A DNA stretch of 64,000 bases from Gramella sp. MT6 (GTDB lineage: Bacteria > Bacteroidota > Bacteroidia > Flavobacteriales > Flavobacteriaceae). Position 1 is the first letter of the stretch. Every line of letters begins with the position of its first letter. A program made the translations under genes and the position numbers. The notes beneath the pieces are model-generated. The model made no database searches. It had not been told where the DNA came from and was given only the letters and a program-made list of their open reading frames with translations. Where the stretch lies: NCBI RefSeq assembly GCF_019357415.1, contig NZ_CP048410.1, forward strand, positions 2,079,001-2,143,000, written 5' to 3'. This document shows, piece after piece, positions 17,498 to 26,023 of this stretch.

Positions 17498-18868
17498 CTA
17501 ATTATTGTATTTGGCAAAATAGATCTTTGCCGCTTTCATAACCCTTGGTGAAAGAATTAATGTGGCGATCATTGTTGGAATTGCCATTAAAGCGAAAAAG
17601 CCATCGATAAGATTCAGGATAAAACTTAATGAGGTCGTAGCTCCAATAATGATGCTCAGAATATAGACCCAGTTATAATATTTCTTGTTTTCCGCACCTA
17701 TAAGGAATGAAAGACATTTGGTTCCGTAGTAGGAATAGGAGAAAAGCGATGAGATGCTGAAAGCGAGTATACAAAGAAGTAGTAAGTAATTTCCAACATA
17801 TGGGATCGCCTGGTCAAATGCCGCAGCAGTAAGGCTTACTCCATTAACATCTTCTGTCTGCCATACATCGGTTACTAGAATCGCCATCGCGGTTAAAGTA
17901 CAAACCACCAAAGTATCTATTGCCGGCCCTAACATAGCAATAAGACCTTCCCTGATAGGTTCAGAGGTTTTACTGGCTCCATGGGCCATCGTTGCAGTAC
18001 CTATTCCGGCTTCATTTGAAAATGCTCCTCGTCTTATTCCAAGTAAGATCAATCCACCTAATAAACCTCCTAAAAGCGGTTCTCCTTTATAATTATTAGC
18101 AGCGAATGCGTCTGTGAATATCAATCCGAAATAATGGAAAACCACTTCATAATTCACTAATAAAATTGCCAGGACCGAAACAAAATATAAAGCCACCATT
18201 GCAGGAACCAGTTTAGAAACCGTTTTACTTATACGATCTAAACCACCAATAATAACTACAGTAGTTATTAGAGTTAAAGCGATTCCGATGATAAGGCTGG
18301 ACATAAATCCAGTCTCAATATTGTTAGGCTCTAATAGAATATAATTAATTGCCTGCGTAAGCTGGTTCACATTGAAAACAGGTAATGCTCCTACCAATCC
18401 GGCAACTGCAAAGAATACAGCGAGTGGTTTCCATTTCTTGCCAAGACCTTCCACGATAAAGTACATCACTCCACCTTGTATCTTACCCTCGGTATCTTTG
18501 CCGCGGTACATTACCGCCAGGCTGTTCGTAAAGAACTTTGTTGCCATCCCAACAACAGCACTTATCCATAACCAGAAGATCGCACCTGGGCCTCCTACGG
18601 CGATCGCAACCGCTACCCCGGCAATATTACCCATCCCTACCGTAGAGGACAAAGCCGTAGATAAAGCCTGGAAATGGTTAATATCTCCCGGATCATCAGG
18701 GTTATTGTACTTGCCACGAAGTACTTCAACAGAATGTCCTAGGTATCTGAAAGGTAAAAATCGTGAGTATATTAAAAGATAGATCCCGCCACCAATAAGC
18801 AGGATGACTAATGGAATACCCCATACAAAAGAGGCAAAATCTTCAATGAATTGGTTGATTTGGGACAT
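17498..18868 (-). CDS. sodium:alanine (AGCS) symporter
   Basis: A 456-residue inner-membrane transporter of the alanine/glycine:cation symporter family, with about 11 membrane segments. Typical blocks are ALSSTVGMGNIAGVAVAIAVGGPGAIFWLW (about 68-97), KFFTNSLAVMYRG, RRGAFSNEAGIGTA and SEPIREGLIAMLGPAIDT. It takes up alanine or glycine with Na+. The start codon sits in a small hairpin (18862-18884). No neighbouring gene shares its direction closely, so it is probably monocistronic. Confidence 0.93.
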   Translation of the reverse strand: MSQINQFIEDFASFVWGIPLVILLIGGGIYLLIYSRFLPFRYLGHSVEVLRGKYNNPDDPGDINHFQALSTALSSTVGMGNIAGVAVAIAVGGPGAIFWLWISAVVGMATKFFTNSLAVMYRGKDTEGKIQGGVMYFIVEGLGKKWKPLAVFFAVAGLVGALPVFNVNQLTQAINYILLEPNNIETGFMSSLIIGIALTLITTVVIIGGLDRISKTVSKLVPAMVALYFVSVLAILLVNYEVVFHYFGLIFTDAFAANNYKGEPLLGGLLGGLILLGIRRGAFSNEAGIGTATMAHGASKTSEPIREGLIAMLGPAIDTLVVCTLTAMAILVTDVWQTEDVNGVSLTAAAFDQAIPYVGNYLLLLCILAFSISSLFSYSYYGTKCLSFLIGAENKKYYNWVYILSIIIGATTSLSFILNLIDGFFALMAIPTMIATLILSPRVMKAAKIYFAKYNN

Positions 18869-18884
18869 AGGTATACTTTGTCCC
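18862..18884 (-). promoter_or_regulatory. hairpin holding the AGCS start codon
   Basis: GGGACA (18862-18867) and TGTCCC (18879-18884) pair around an 11-base loop. In the minus-strand mRNA the UG of the AUG start is inside the stem, so the fold could slow initiation. The stem is short, and the functional reading is an inference. Confidence 0.35.
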
Positions 18885-18999
18885 GAAAATAGTAAAATTT
18901 GTGGGTGTATCTATCCTATTAAAATGACTTTTAAAATTTCGGTAATAAATTCTGTAATGTCTGCCAGACGATTTAAGAATTCCCATTTTAAATCAAAAA

Positions 19000-19061
19000 C
19001 CCTGAAACTAGTTCAGGGTGACTTTCTATTTTTATTCGTCATGCTGTCCCGATACTTCGGG
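19000..19061. repeat. two palindromes, probable dispersed repeat
   Basis: CCCTGAA/TTCAGGG (19000-19006, 19012-19018) and CCCGA/TCGGG (19048-19052, 19057-19061) lie in the non-coding gap between the AGCS symporter and prfC. Elements with CCTGAA...TTCAGG followed by GTGAC, and GTCATGCTG nearby, are common in flavobacterial intergenic regions (from memory). The symporter gene reads away from this gap and prfC reads toward it, so it may help end prfC transcription. Confidence 0.45.
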
Positions 19062-19113
19062 AATTTCAACATTTTAAAGCAGAGAATCTGAAACAAGCTA
19101 AAGTGACAAAATC

Positions 19114-20703
19114 TTAAAACTCTGAAGTAAAGTGGAATTTGATTGATGGATATTTCTGCTGTGTCATTTGTAAAGAGAACTGGGAATCGGCTAGAAATAC
19201 CATTTGTCCTGATTTATCCTTGGCTAGATATTTAGATTTTACTCTTTTAAATTCCTTGAATTCTTCACTCTTTTCATTTTCAGCTTCGATCCAGGTAGCT
19301 TTATGTACGTTCAAATTCTCATAGGTACATTTAGCACCATATTCGTGTTCTAAACGATATTGAATTACCTCGAACTGAAGTGCTCCTACGGTTCCAATGA
19401 TCTTCCTACCGTTCATATCTAAAGTAAATAACTGGGCAACTCCTTCATCCATTAACTGGTCGATCCCTTTTTCCAGTTGTTTGGATTTCATAGGATCAGC
19501 GTTGTTGATGTATCTGAAATGTTCCGGAGAGAAGCTTGGAATTCCTCTGTACATCAGGTTTTCACCTTCAGTAAGTGTATCTCCAATTTTAAAATTTCCT
19601 GTATCATGAAGGCCAACGATATCACCAGGATAGGAAACATCCACGATCTCTTTCTTTTCAGCAAAGAAAGCGTTGGGAGAAGAGAACTTCATGTTCTTGT
19701 TATGTCTCACATGAAGGTAATTCTTATTCCTTTCAAATTTTCCTGAAACGATCTTTATAAAGGCCAGCCTGTCACGGTGTTTAGGATCCATATTCGCATG
19801 GATCTTGAATACAAAACCTGTGAAATCTTTCTCATCTGGCTTTACGATCCTGGTATCACTTTCTTTAGGTCGTGGTGGTGGAGCGATCTTGATAAAACAA
19901 TCCAACAGCTCTCTAACTCCAAAATTATTCAAGGCAGAACCAAAGAATACTGGTTGTAGTCTACCTTCAAGATAAGCTTCACGATCAAATTCGGGATAAA
20001 CACCTTGCGCAAGTTCAAGTTCCTCTCTAAGAGTTTCAGCTGCAGAACCTCCTATCAATTCATCAAGTTCTTCCGATTTAAGATCGCTGATCTCTACAGT
20101 CTCTTCGATATCTTTTCTTGGGTCCCCGGTAAAGAGATTGACATTCTTTTCCCAAATGTTATAGATCCCTTTAAAATCATACCCCATTCCTATTGGGAAA
20201 CTCAGTGGGGTTACGGTAAGATTCAGCTTTTGCTCAATTTCATCTAAGAGTTCAAAAGCGTCTTTACCTTCACGGTCAAGTTTGTTGATGAAAACGATCA
20301 TTGGAATGTTACGCATTCTACAAACTTCAACCAGCTTTTCAGTTTGCTCCTCCACACCCTTGGCAACATCGATCACGACGATCACACTATCAACGGCAGT
20401 AAGAGTTCTAAAAGTATCTTCAGCGAAATCCTTGTGACCCGGAGTATCCAGTATATTTATCTTGATATCACGGTATTCGAAAGCAAGTACAGAAGTTGCA
20501 ACCGAGATCCCTCTTTGGCGTTCAATTTCCATAAAGTCACTGGTAGCACCTTTCTTGATCTTGTTAGATTTCACCGCTCCGGCTTCCTGGATTGCACCTC
20601 CAAAAAGTAAAAGTTTCTCGGTAAGTGTCGTTTTACCGGCATCGGGGTGAGAAATGATACCAAATGTCCTTCTTTTATTTATCTCTTTCTGATAATGCTT
20701 CAT
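19114..20703 (-). CDS. prfC: peptide chain release factor 3
   Basis: A 529-residue translational GTPase that removes RF1/RF2 from the ribosome after peptide release. The GTPase motifs are SHPDAGKTTLTEKLL, DTPGHKDFAEDT and NKLDREGKD. EF-G-like domains II and III follow, and the C-terminal part carries the RF3-specific FEVIQYRLEHEYGA. Length matches E. coli PrfC (529). It is divergent from the OmpA-family gene across a 161-base gap. Confidence 0.97.
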   Translation of the reverse strand: MKHYQKEINKRRTFGIISHPDAGKTTLTEKLLLFGGAIQEAGAVKSNKIKKGATSDFMEIERQRGISVATSVLAFEYRDIKINILDTPGHKDFAEDTFRTLTAVDSVIVVIDVAKGVEEQTEKLVEVCRMRNIPMIVFINKLDREGKDAFELLDEIEQKLNLTVTPLSFPIGMGYDFKGIYNIWEKNVNLFTGDPRKDIEETVEISDLKSEELDELIGGSAAETLREELELAQGVYPEFDREAYLEGRLQPVFFGSALNNFGVRELLDCFIKIAPPPRPKESDTRIVKPDEKDFTGFVFKIHANMDPKHRDRLAFIKIVSGKFERNKNYLHVRHNKNMKFSSPNAFFAEKKEIVDVSYPGDIVGLHDTGNFKIGDTLTEGENLMYRGIPSFSPEHFRYINNADPMKSKQLEKGIDQLMDEGVAQLFTLDMNGRKIIGTVGALQFEVIQYRLEHEYGAKCTYENLNVHKATWIEAENEKSEEFKEFKRVKSKYLAKDKSGQMVFLADSQFSLQMTQQKYPSIKFHFTSEF

Positions 20704-20816
20704 ACCTGCTGATATTGGAGCGGCAAAAATACTATTATTTTCACGAATTTCCTTTTTTATACGATAGCCTTTTTATCGTTGAAATTTCACCTTTAAACCA
20801 TTAAACAGTAACTTTA

Positions 20817-20847
20817 TTGGGTATATGTGGCATATAATGGATATTTG
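20817..20847 (+). promoter_or_regulatory. probable promoter of the OmpA-family gene
   Basis: TTG (20817-20819) and GATATTTG (20840-20847) are 20 bases apart; seven of eight bases match TANNTTTG. The gene starts 17 bases downstream of the -7 element. Confidence 0.5.
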
Positions 20848-20864
20848 ATATAATCCTGTGAGAA

Positions 20865-22475
20865 ATGATGGATTTTACCCTACAAGATCTTAGATCTGTA
20901 ATTTTGTTTTTTACTGTAAATCTTATTTTCAGTTTTTCATCATTTTCTCAAATTCAAACCGAAACTATTGCCAAGGATTCTTACGCCATAAATCTTGGTA
21001 TTACTCCTCAGACGACTGCTAATGCCCTCAAGCCGTATGGTTTTATTTACGAGTTATTAAGTGAATATCCGGTGGAGATCAAATGGGTTATAAATCCTGA
21101 GAAAAAGAAGGACGGCGTGGATTTCAGGCTGGAAGAAGAAGATTTTAGATCTGGTTCCTTTGTGATCCCGGTTTCCTATATTACGGAAGAGGTGAGGTCC
21201 AGGATTCAAAATTGGGAAGATAGGGGAATCGTAGGCACATATTTAAAAGAAGACAAAGCCTTACCGGTTTTTACCAATCTTTCGATTGCTCCAAAATGGA
21301 CTCTTGATAAACAAAATGGGAGTATCGCCCTGGCGTATTTTAGAGCAGCGGGCATTCCTGGTGAAGCTCACGGTGGTTATAATTCAAGCAACTGGAAAAC
21401 ACCCGATGAATTGGGAGTTTGTGATGATATCTTCGTGATGCCACATGCTGAACCAAAATTTGAAAGCCATAAGAACCTTTATTTCTGGAACAGGGAATAT
21501 AAAGGTGCGATATGGGCTGGTTGTCATGCTGGGAGTCAGATGGAGAATTTACATGGAATGGTTCCTGATGGCGACGATTCTAAAATTATCCAGTTGAATT
21601 TTCTTTCTGAGGGTGCGGCCGGAGCAAGAACCACCGGACTCATACCATTTTATGAACACCGCTATGCCACCCCGCCTTATAAGCACCAGCTTCCAACAGA
21701 CCCTGTTTCTCAGTACCTGGGACGAAGTGATAAAGCTTTGATAAATGGCTCTGAACGTATTTTTTACCCTAAAATGGCTAACATTTGGCGGGAATCTACG
21801 AAACAGGTTATCATAGATGCCTCGGCTCCCGATGTTCCTTTGCTTTCGAATGGTCCCGGTGCCGTGGTAATTTATGGCAATGGCTTTGGTGATCCCAAGA
21901 ATGGCTTAGTGATGTATCAAGCTTCGCACGATTTTTCTGGTGATGATCCTGAAAATATTGCTGCTATAAGAGCTTTTTTCAACTGGAGTTACTACGCTGC
22001 AGAAGTGAAGCGGAAAGAGAATATTATAAGATTTCAAAATGCCCAAGGGGATAAGATCTTTGCAGCCAGAGTAGGGGATGATCTCGTTAAAATGCTCAAC
22101 CTGGATCCCATTTTATTCGATCTGGATAAAGCTGAAATAAAACCTGAAGCGGCAAAGCAACTGGATGAAATCGCTGCTTATATGTTAGAATATCCCGAAT
22201 TGCTTATTGATATCCGGTCACATACTGACAGCAGGGCCGATGATAACTACAATATTAAATTGTCGAAAGATCGCGTGGCGGTCACCATGGATTATTTGAT
22301 CAATATGGGGGTAGATGAAGGGAGGATCTCTGGGCGGGGATATGGAGAGACAGAGTTGGTCAACCATTGTAGAAATGGTGTTCGATGCTTTGAAAATGAA
22401 CATGAAAAGAATCGTCGGTCTGAATTCATACTTTCCATAAACTGCGATATTTATTCCGGAAACCTAAAACTTTAG
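20865..22475 (+). CDS. OmpA-family protein with a GATase-like N-terminal region
   Basis: A 536-residue secreted protein. A hydrophobic signal covers about residues 10-29. Residues about 150-385 (DELGVCDDIFVMPHAEP, GAIWAGCHAGSQMEN, VVIYGNGFGDPKNGLVMYQASHDF) resemble the N-terminal module of very large Bacteroidota surface proteins. The Cys220-His221 turn after a beta strand and His355 are placed as in class I glutamine-amidotransferase/ThuA folds; this is an inference. Residues about 415-525 are an OmpA domain (FDLDKAEIKPEAAKQLD, SHTDSRADDNYN, RGYGE) that should bind peptidoglycan. ATG at 20868 is an alternative start. Confidence 0.7.
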   Translation: MMDFTLQDLRSVILFFTVNLIFSFSSFSQIQTETIAKDSYAINLGITPQTTANALKPYGFIYELLSEYPVEIKWVINPEKKKDGVDFRLEEEDFRSGSFVIPVSYITEEVRSRIQNWEDRGIVGTYLKEDKALPVFTNLSIAPKWTLDKQNGSIALAYFRAAGIPGEAHGGYNSSNWKTPDELGVCDDIFVMPHAEPKFESHKNLYFWNREYKGAIWAGCHAGSQMENLHGMVPDGDDSKIIQLNFLSEGAAGARTTGLIPFYEHRYATPPYKHQLPTDPVSQYLGRSDKALINGSERIFYPKMANIWRESTKQVIIDASAPDVPLLSNGPGAVVIYGNGFGDPKNGLVMYQASHDFSGDDPENIAAIRAFFNWSYYAAEVKRKENIIRFQNAQGDKIFAARVGDDLVKMLNLDPILFDLDKAEIKPEAAKQLDEIAAYMLEYPELLIDIRSHTDSRADDNYNIKLSKDRVAVTMDYLINMGVDEGRISGRGYGETELVNHCRNGVRCFENEHEKNRRSEFILSINCDIYSGNLKL

Positions 22476-22519
22476 GAATTGCTTAATCAGCTTCTTTATG
22501 ATACAAATCACTGTTTTTG

Positions 22520-22527
22520 TACATTTG
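22520..22527 (+). promoter_or_regulatory. -7 element of the idi operon
   Basis: TACATTTG is a perfect TANNTTTG match 16 bases upstream of idi. No clear TTG lies at the expected distance upstream, so the promoter may be weak or regulated. Confidence 0.4.
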
Positions 22528-22543
22528 AGCTTCAAATAAAAGA

Positions 22544-23062
22544 ATGGCAGAAGAAAAAGTAATATTAGTTAACGAAAAAGACGAGCAAATAGGGCTCATG
22601 GAGAAAATAGAAGCTCATGAAAAAGCCCTTCTTCACAGAGCTTTTTCGGTATTTGTATTTAATGACAAGAATGAGCTGATGATCCAGCAAAGAGCACTTT
22701 CAAAATATCATTCCCCGGGCTTATGGACCAATACCTGTTGCAGCCATCAGAGAGAAGGGGAGTCTAATGTTGAAGCTGGAAAACGAAGATTACAGGAAGA
22801 GATGGGTTTTTCTACCGAACTAAAGGATACCATTTCGTTTATATATAAAGCTCCCTTTGATAATGGTTTAACTGAGCATGAATTTGATCATATTCTTGTG
22901 GGAAATTTTGAGGGTGTTCCGGCTCTTAATCCAGATGAAGTTGCCGCCTGGAAATGGGTTTCACTGGATGATCTGAAGGTGGACATGAAAAAGAATCCTC
23001 ATATATATACCGAATGGTTTAAGATCATATTTGATAAATATTCCTCACATATAGAACAATGA
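22544..23062 (+). CDS. idi: isopentenyl-diphosphate delta-isomerase, type 1
   Basis: A 172-residue Nudix-fold isomerase that interconverts IPP and DMAPP for quinone, carotenoid and cell-wall lipid synthesis. The catalytic Cys is in TNTCCSHQREGES (C66, aligned to Cys67 of E. coli), the metal-binding Glu in EHEFDH (about 111-116), and the Nudix helix is KRRLQEEMGF. Size fits the E. coli type 1 enzyme. The stop overlaps the next gene by four bases (ATGA), so the two are translationally coupled. Confidence 0.95.
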   Translation: MAEEKVILVNEKDEQIGLMEKIEAHEKALLHRAFSVFVFNDKNELMIQQRALSKYHSPGLWTNTCCSHQREGESNVEAGKRRLQEEMGFSTELKDTISFIYKAPFDNGLTEHEFDHILVGNFEGVPALNPDEVAAWKWVSLDDLKVDMKKNPHIYTEWFKIIFDKYSSHIEQ

Positions 23063-23469
23063 GAATAACGGTTCACAGAAAAGCTCATTTCAATGCGGCA
23101 CATCGCCTTTTCAGGAAAGATTGGGATGATGAACGTAACTTTGAAGTATTCGGTAAATGCAGTAATCCCAATTATCACGGGCATAATTATGAGTTGGTCG
23201 TTTCAGTAACCGGTGAACCAAATCCTGAAACGGGATTTGTTATGGACTTGAAGATTCTTAAGGATCTCATCTTCTACGAGGTGGAAGAAGCATTTGATCA
23301 TAAAAACTTGAACATCGAAGTTCCGGAATTTAAAGAGTTGAATCCTACTGCTGAAAATATAGCCGTGGTAATATGGAATAAATTACGAAACAAGATCAAT
23401 AAAGACCATGATCTGGAAGTAACCTTATACGAAACACCAAGGAACTTCGTGACCTATAAAGGAGATTAA
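23059..23469 (+). CDS. 6-pyruvoyltetrahydropterin synthase-type protein
   Basis: A 136-residue PTPS/QueD-family enzyme. Zinc ligands are His15 (FNAAHRL), His40 and His42 (HGHNY); the catalytic Cys34 sits in GKCSNPNYHGHNY, and FDHKNLN and PTAEN supply the Asp/His and Glu. The spacing C-x5-HGH and the text around it match animal PTPS (GKCNNPNGHGHNY) rather than the C-x3-HGH pattern of QueD. It may therefore convert 7,8-dihydroneopterin triphosphate to 6-pyruvoyltetrahydropterin, not only serve queuosine synthesis. It is coupled to idi and is one base from bcp. Confidence 0.85.
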   Translation: MRITVHRKAHFNAAHRLFRKDWDDERNFEVFGKCSNPNYHGHNYELVVSVTGEPNPETGFVMDLKILKDLIFYEVEEAFDHKNLNIEVPEFKELNPTAENIAVVIWNKLRNKINKDHDLEVTLYETPRNFVTYKGD

Positions 23470-23470
23470 T

Positions 23471-23923
23471 ATGAACAAGGGTGATAAAGTACCAGATCTG
23501 GAATTAAAGGATCAAAATGGAAACGCATTTAGATTTTCTGATCTAATTGGGAAGAAGGCCTTTGTAGTTTATTTCTATCCAAAAGATTTTACCCCGGGCT
23601 GCACCAAAGAAGCCTGTAGTTTTAGAGACAGTTACGAGGATTTCAAGGAACTGGGTGCTGAGGTGATAGGAATAAGCGGAGATTCGTCTGAATCTCATTC
23701 CAAATTTGCCGACAAATATAAACTTCCATACATTTTTCTTTCAGACCAGAATAAGAAAGCAAGGGATGCCTTTGGAGTAAAATCTAACCTGCTCGGTTTG
23801 ATTCCCGGCCGTGAAACCTTCATTTTTAACAAGGAAGGAAAACTGTTGCATAGGTTTAATAGTATGAATGCTAAAAGACATATGCCTGAAGCTCTATACG
23901 TCTTGAAAAAAAATCAGAATTAA
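23471..23923 (+). CDS. bcp: thioredoxin-dependent peroxiredoxin (BCP/PrxQ type)
   Basis: A 150-residue peroxidase that reduces hydroperoxides with thioredoxin. The peroxidatic Cys44 is in DFTPGCTKEAC, and Cys49 five residues later is the resolving Cys of the alpha-helix type (PrxQ alpha). PKDFTPGCT is the family signature. Cytoplasmic. It starts one base after the PTPS stop, as the last gene of the three-gene operon. Confidence 0.95.
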   Translation: MNKGDKVPDLELKDQNGNAFRFSDLIGKKAFVVYFYPKDFTPGCTKEACSFRDSYEDFKELGAEVIGISGDSSESHSKFADKYKLPYIFLSDQNKKARDAFGVKSNLLGLIPGRETFIFNKEGKLLHRFNSMNAKRHMPEALYVLKKNQN

Positions 23924-23981
23924 TTTTATTGAAAAATCATTTTGGTTTCGAAAAATAGTTTAAATTCGCAGCCGAAATTTA

Positions 23982-24254
23982 ATGATAATGGCGAGTAAAA
24001 GATTGCTTAAAAAAGATGTGAATTATGTAATGGGAGACATCATAGATGCTGCCTATATTCACCAAATGGCTAACCCAAAAGAGGACCCGGCGAAATCTGA
24101 GGCGATCGTTGACGAGGCTATTAAAGAATACGATGCATTGATCACTAAGATCAACCGTCGTGACGTTGAAAATAAACAGAAACACTTTAAAGAAGTTCAG
24201 TCAGAGCTTGAGACTAAAGCAAATGCTTTGATCGAAAAGCTGAATGCGCTTTAA
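23982..24254 (+). CDS. small conserved hypothetical protein
   Basis: A 90-residue (88 from the ATG at 23988) acidic/basic helical protein: KRLLKKDVNYVMGDIIDAAY, then a run of charged helix ending LETKANALIEKLNAL. No membrane segment or known motif is seen; coiled-coil character is likely in the second half. Its function is unknown. It lies directly upstream of tRNA-Thr, six bases from its stop, and could share its transcript. The start choice between the two ATGs is open. Confidence 0.75.
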   Translation: MIMASKRLLKKDVNYVMGDIIDAAYIHQMANPKEDPAKSEAIVDEAIKEYDALITKINRRDVENKQKHFKEVQSELETKANALIEKLNAL

Positions 24255-24260
24255 TAAGTT

Positions 24261-24334
24261 GCCGATGTAGCTCAGCTGGCTAGAGCAGCTGATTTGTAAT
24301 CAGCAGGTCGTGGGTTCGAGTCCCTCCATCGGCT
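24261..24334 (+). tRNA. tRNA-Thr (anticodon UGU), second copy
   Basis: Base-for-base identical over 74 nt to the gene at 2976-3049, including the anticodon loop TTTGTAA. The flanks are unrelated. A terminator follows after eight bases. Confidence 0.97.
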
Positions 24335-24342
24335 CTAAACAA

Positions 24343-24370
24343 AAACCTCTCTTTTTAGAGAGGTTTTTTA
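24343..24370. terminator. tRNA-Thr terminator
   Basis: AAACCTCTCT / AGAGAGGTTT with a four-T loop is followed by TTTTA on the plus strand. It probably ends the tRNA transcript and may also act for the convergent mqo gene. Confidence 0.8.
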
Positions 24371-24398
24371 TTTGCATTGATCTCAGTTTATTTTTGAA

Positions 24399-25895
24399 TT
24401 AATGAAGCGCCTCCAGGTTCAGGTTTTTAGAACATTTTTCCTGTACCTGTTTAAAGTATTCCTCATCATTACGAATATCGGAATCCCAGAAAGGGATCAT
24501 TTTATTTAGTTTTTCCCTATAGTCTTCAGATTCAATTTTTTCAGGAAAAGCGATCCTTAGAACTTCAAGCATTATGTGAACTGCCGTGGAAGCGCCCGGC
24601 GAAGCTCCTAAAAGGGCAGTGATCTTTCCATCTTTACTGTGTACCACATCTGTCCCGAACTCCAGGATACCTCCTTGTTCCTTATCCCTTTTAATGATTT
24701 GTACACGTTGTCCTGCTACTTTTAACTCCCAGTCATCAGGATTCGCATCCTTAATGAAGACCTTGAGGTCGTTCACCCGATCCTGATGGTCCATTCTTAC
24801 CTGTTCTATAAGATATGAGGTAAGGGGTAGATTATGCCAGAATACACCCCACATAGAGGGGAGATTATCAAACTTTATAGATTTAGGAAGATCAAGAATA
24901 GAACCTTCTTTAAGGAATTTTGTACTGAATCCGGCAAATGGGCCAAATAGTAATTCCTTTTTACCATTAATATATCTGGCGTCGAGATGAGGGACAGACA
25001 TCGGCGGTGCATCTACTCCGGCTTTGCTATATACTTTGGCATGATGCTTTTCTATGGTTTCCCTGTTTTTGCAGAATAACCACTGGCCGCTCACTGGAAA
25101 CCCGCCATAACCATCTTTTTCGGGTATCTCAACTTTTTGAAGAAGCGGTAATGCACCACCACCGGCACCTATAAAAATGTGTTCAGCATCATAATAACTA
25201 ATTTCGCCAGAATTTCTGTCCTTTATTTTTGCAGACCAGTCTTCAGGACCATCGGGATCTATATCCAGTACCTCTCGGTTTCTTAATACCGGAACTTGGA
25301 ACTGCTCTTCGAGGATCTTAAAATATTGTTCGGTAAGTGATCTAAAATTCACTCCTGTTCCCAGTTCCATCCTGGTGGCAGCCATTACTTCATCTGGAGC
25401 GCGGTTTTCCATGATCAGAGGGAACCACTCTTTTAGTTTATCATGCTTGTCTGAAAATTTCATATTTTCAAACATGAAATGAGAGCTCATGGCTTCGTAT
25501 CTTTTTTTAAGAAATTCTGCATCCTTTTCTCCACGAACCCAGGCGTGGTGAGGAATGGAATGAATAAAACTTTGAGGATCCTTTATTAGTTTCTGCTCAA
25601 CAAGATATGACCAGAATTGCTTTGATCTCTCAAATTGCTGAAAGATGTCTATAGCTTTTGAAATATCTACCTCTCCATTTTCATCCTGCGGGGTATAATT
25701 GAGTTCACAAAAAGCGGAATGGCCAGTACCGGCATTATTCCAGGCCTTTGTGCTTTCCTCGGCAATACTGCCCAATCTTTCAAAAATGATAATTTTCAGA
25801 TTTGGGTCTGTAAGTTTAAGCATTAGCGCAAGAGTCGCGCTCATTATTCCACCACCAACACAAATGAGGTCATAATCTCGATTGGTATTATGCAT
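24399..25895 (-). CDS. mqo: malate:quinone oxidoreductase
   Basis: A 498-residue FAD-dependent peripheral membrane dehydrogenase that oxidises malate to oxaloacetate and passes electrons to the quinone pool. The FAD-binding Rossmann signature is DLICVGGGIMSATLALMLK (residues 8-26). Other family blocks are NAGTGHSAFCELNYTP and LLGASPGASTAVHIMLEVL near the C-terminus. It serves the TCA cycle, in place of or alongside soluble malate dehydrogenase. It lies convergent with the tRNA-Thr and downstream of an unrelated lipoprotein gene. Confidence 0.96.
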   Translation of the reverse strand: MHNTNRDYDLICVGGGIMSATLALMLKLTDPNLKIIIFERLGSIAEESTKAWNNAGTGHSAFCELNYTPQDENGEVDISKAIDIFQQFERSKQFWSYLVEQKLIKDPQSFIHSIPHHAWVRGEKDAEFLKKRYEAMSSHFMFENMKFSDKHDKLKEWFPLIMENRAPDEVMAATRMELGTGVNFRSLTEQYFKILEEQFQVPVLRNREVLDIDPDGPEDWSAKIKDRNSGEISYYDAEHIFIGAGGGALPLLQKVEIPEKDGYGGFPVSGQWLFCKNRETIEKHHAKVYSKAGVDAPPMSVPHLDARYINGKKELLFGPFAGFSTKFLKEGSILDLPKSIKFDNLPSMWGVFWHNLPLTSYLIEQVRMDHQDRVNDLKVFIKDANPDDWELKVAGQRVQIIKRDKEQGGILEFGTDVVHSKDGKITALLGASPGASTAVHIMLEVLRIAFPEKIESEDYREKLNKMIPFWDSDIRNDEEYFKQVQEKCSKNLNLEALH

Positions 25896-25970
25896 AAAAA
25901 AAGATTTTTACCAAGATAATTAATGCATAAGCTAAATAGACCCAATAAAATATTAAGGACTTGTTATAAA

Positions 25971-25996
25971 ATAAAAAAGGAGCCGAGTGGCTCCTT
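25971..25996 (-). terminator. terminator after the DUF4369 gene
   Basis: AAGGAGCC / GGCTCCTT (25977-25984, 25989-25996) with a GAGT loop; on the minus strand it is followed by a run of six T. Confidence 0.8.
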
Positions 25997-26023
25997 AAAA
26001 TGTATTTATGAAATTATTTTGTT

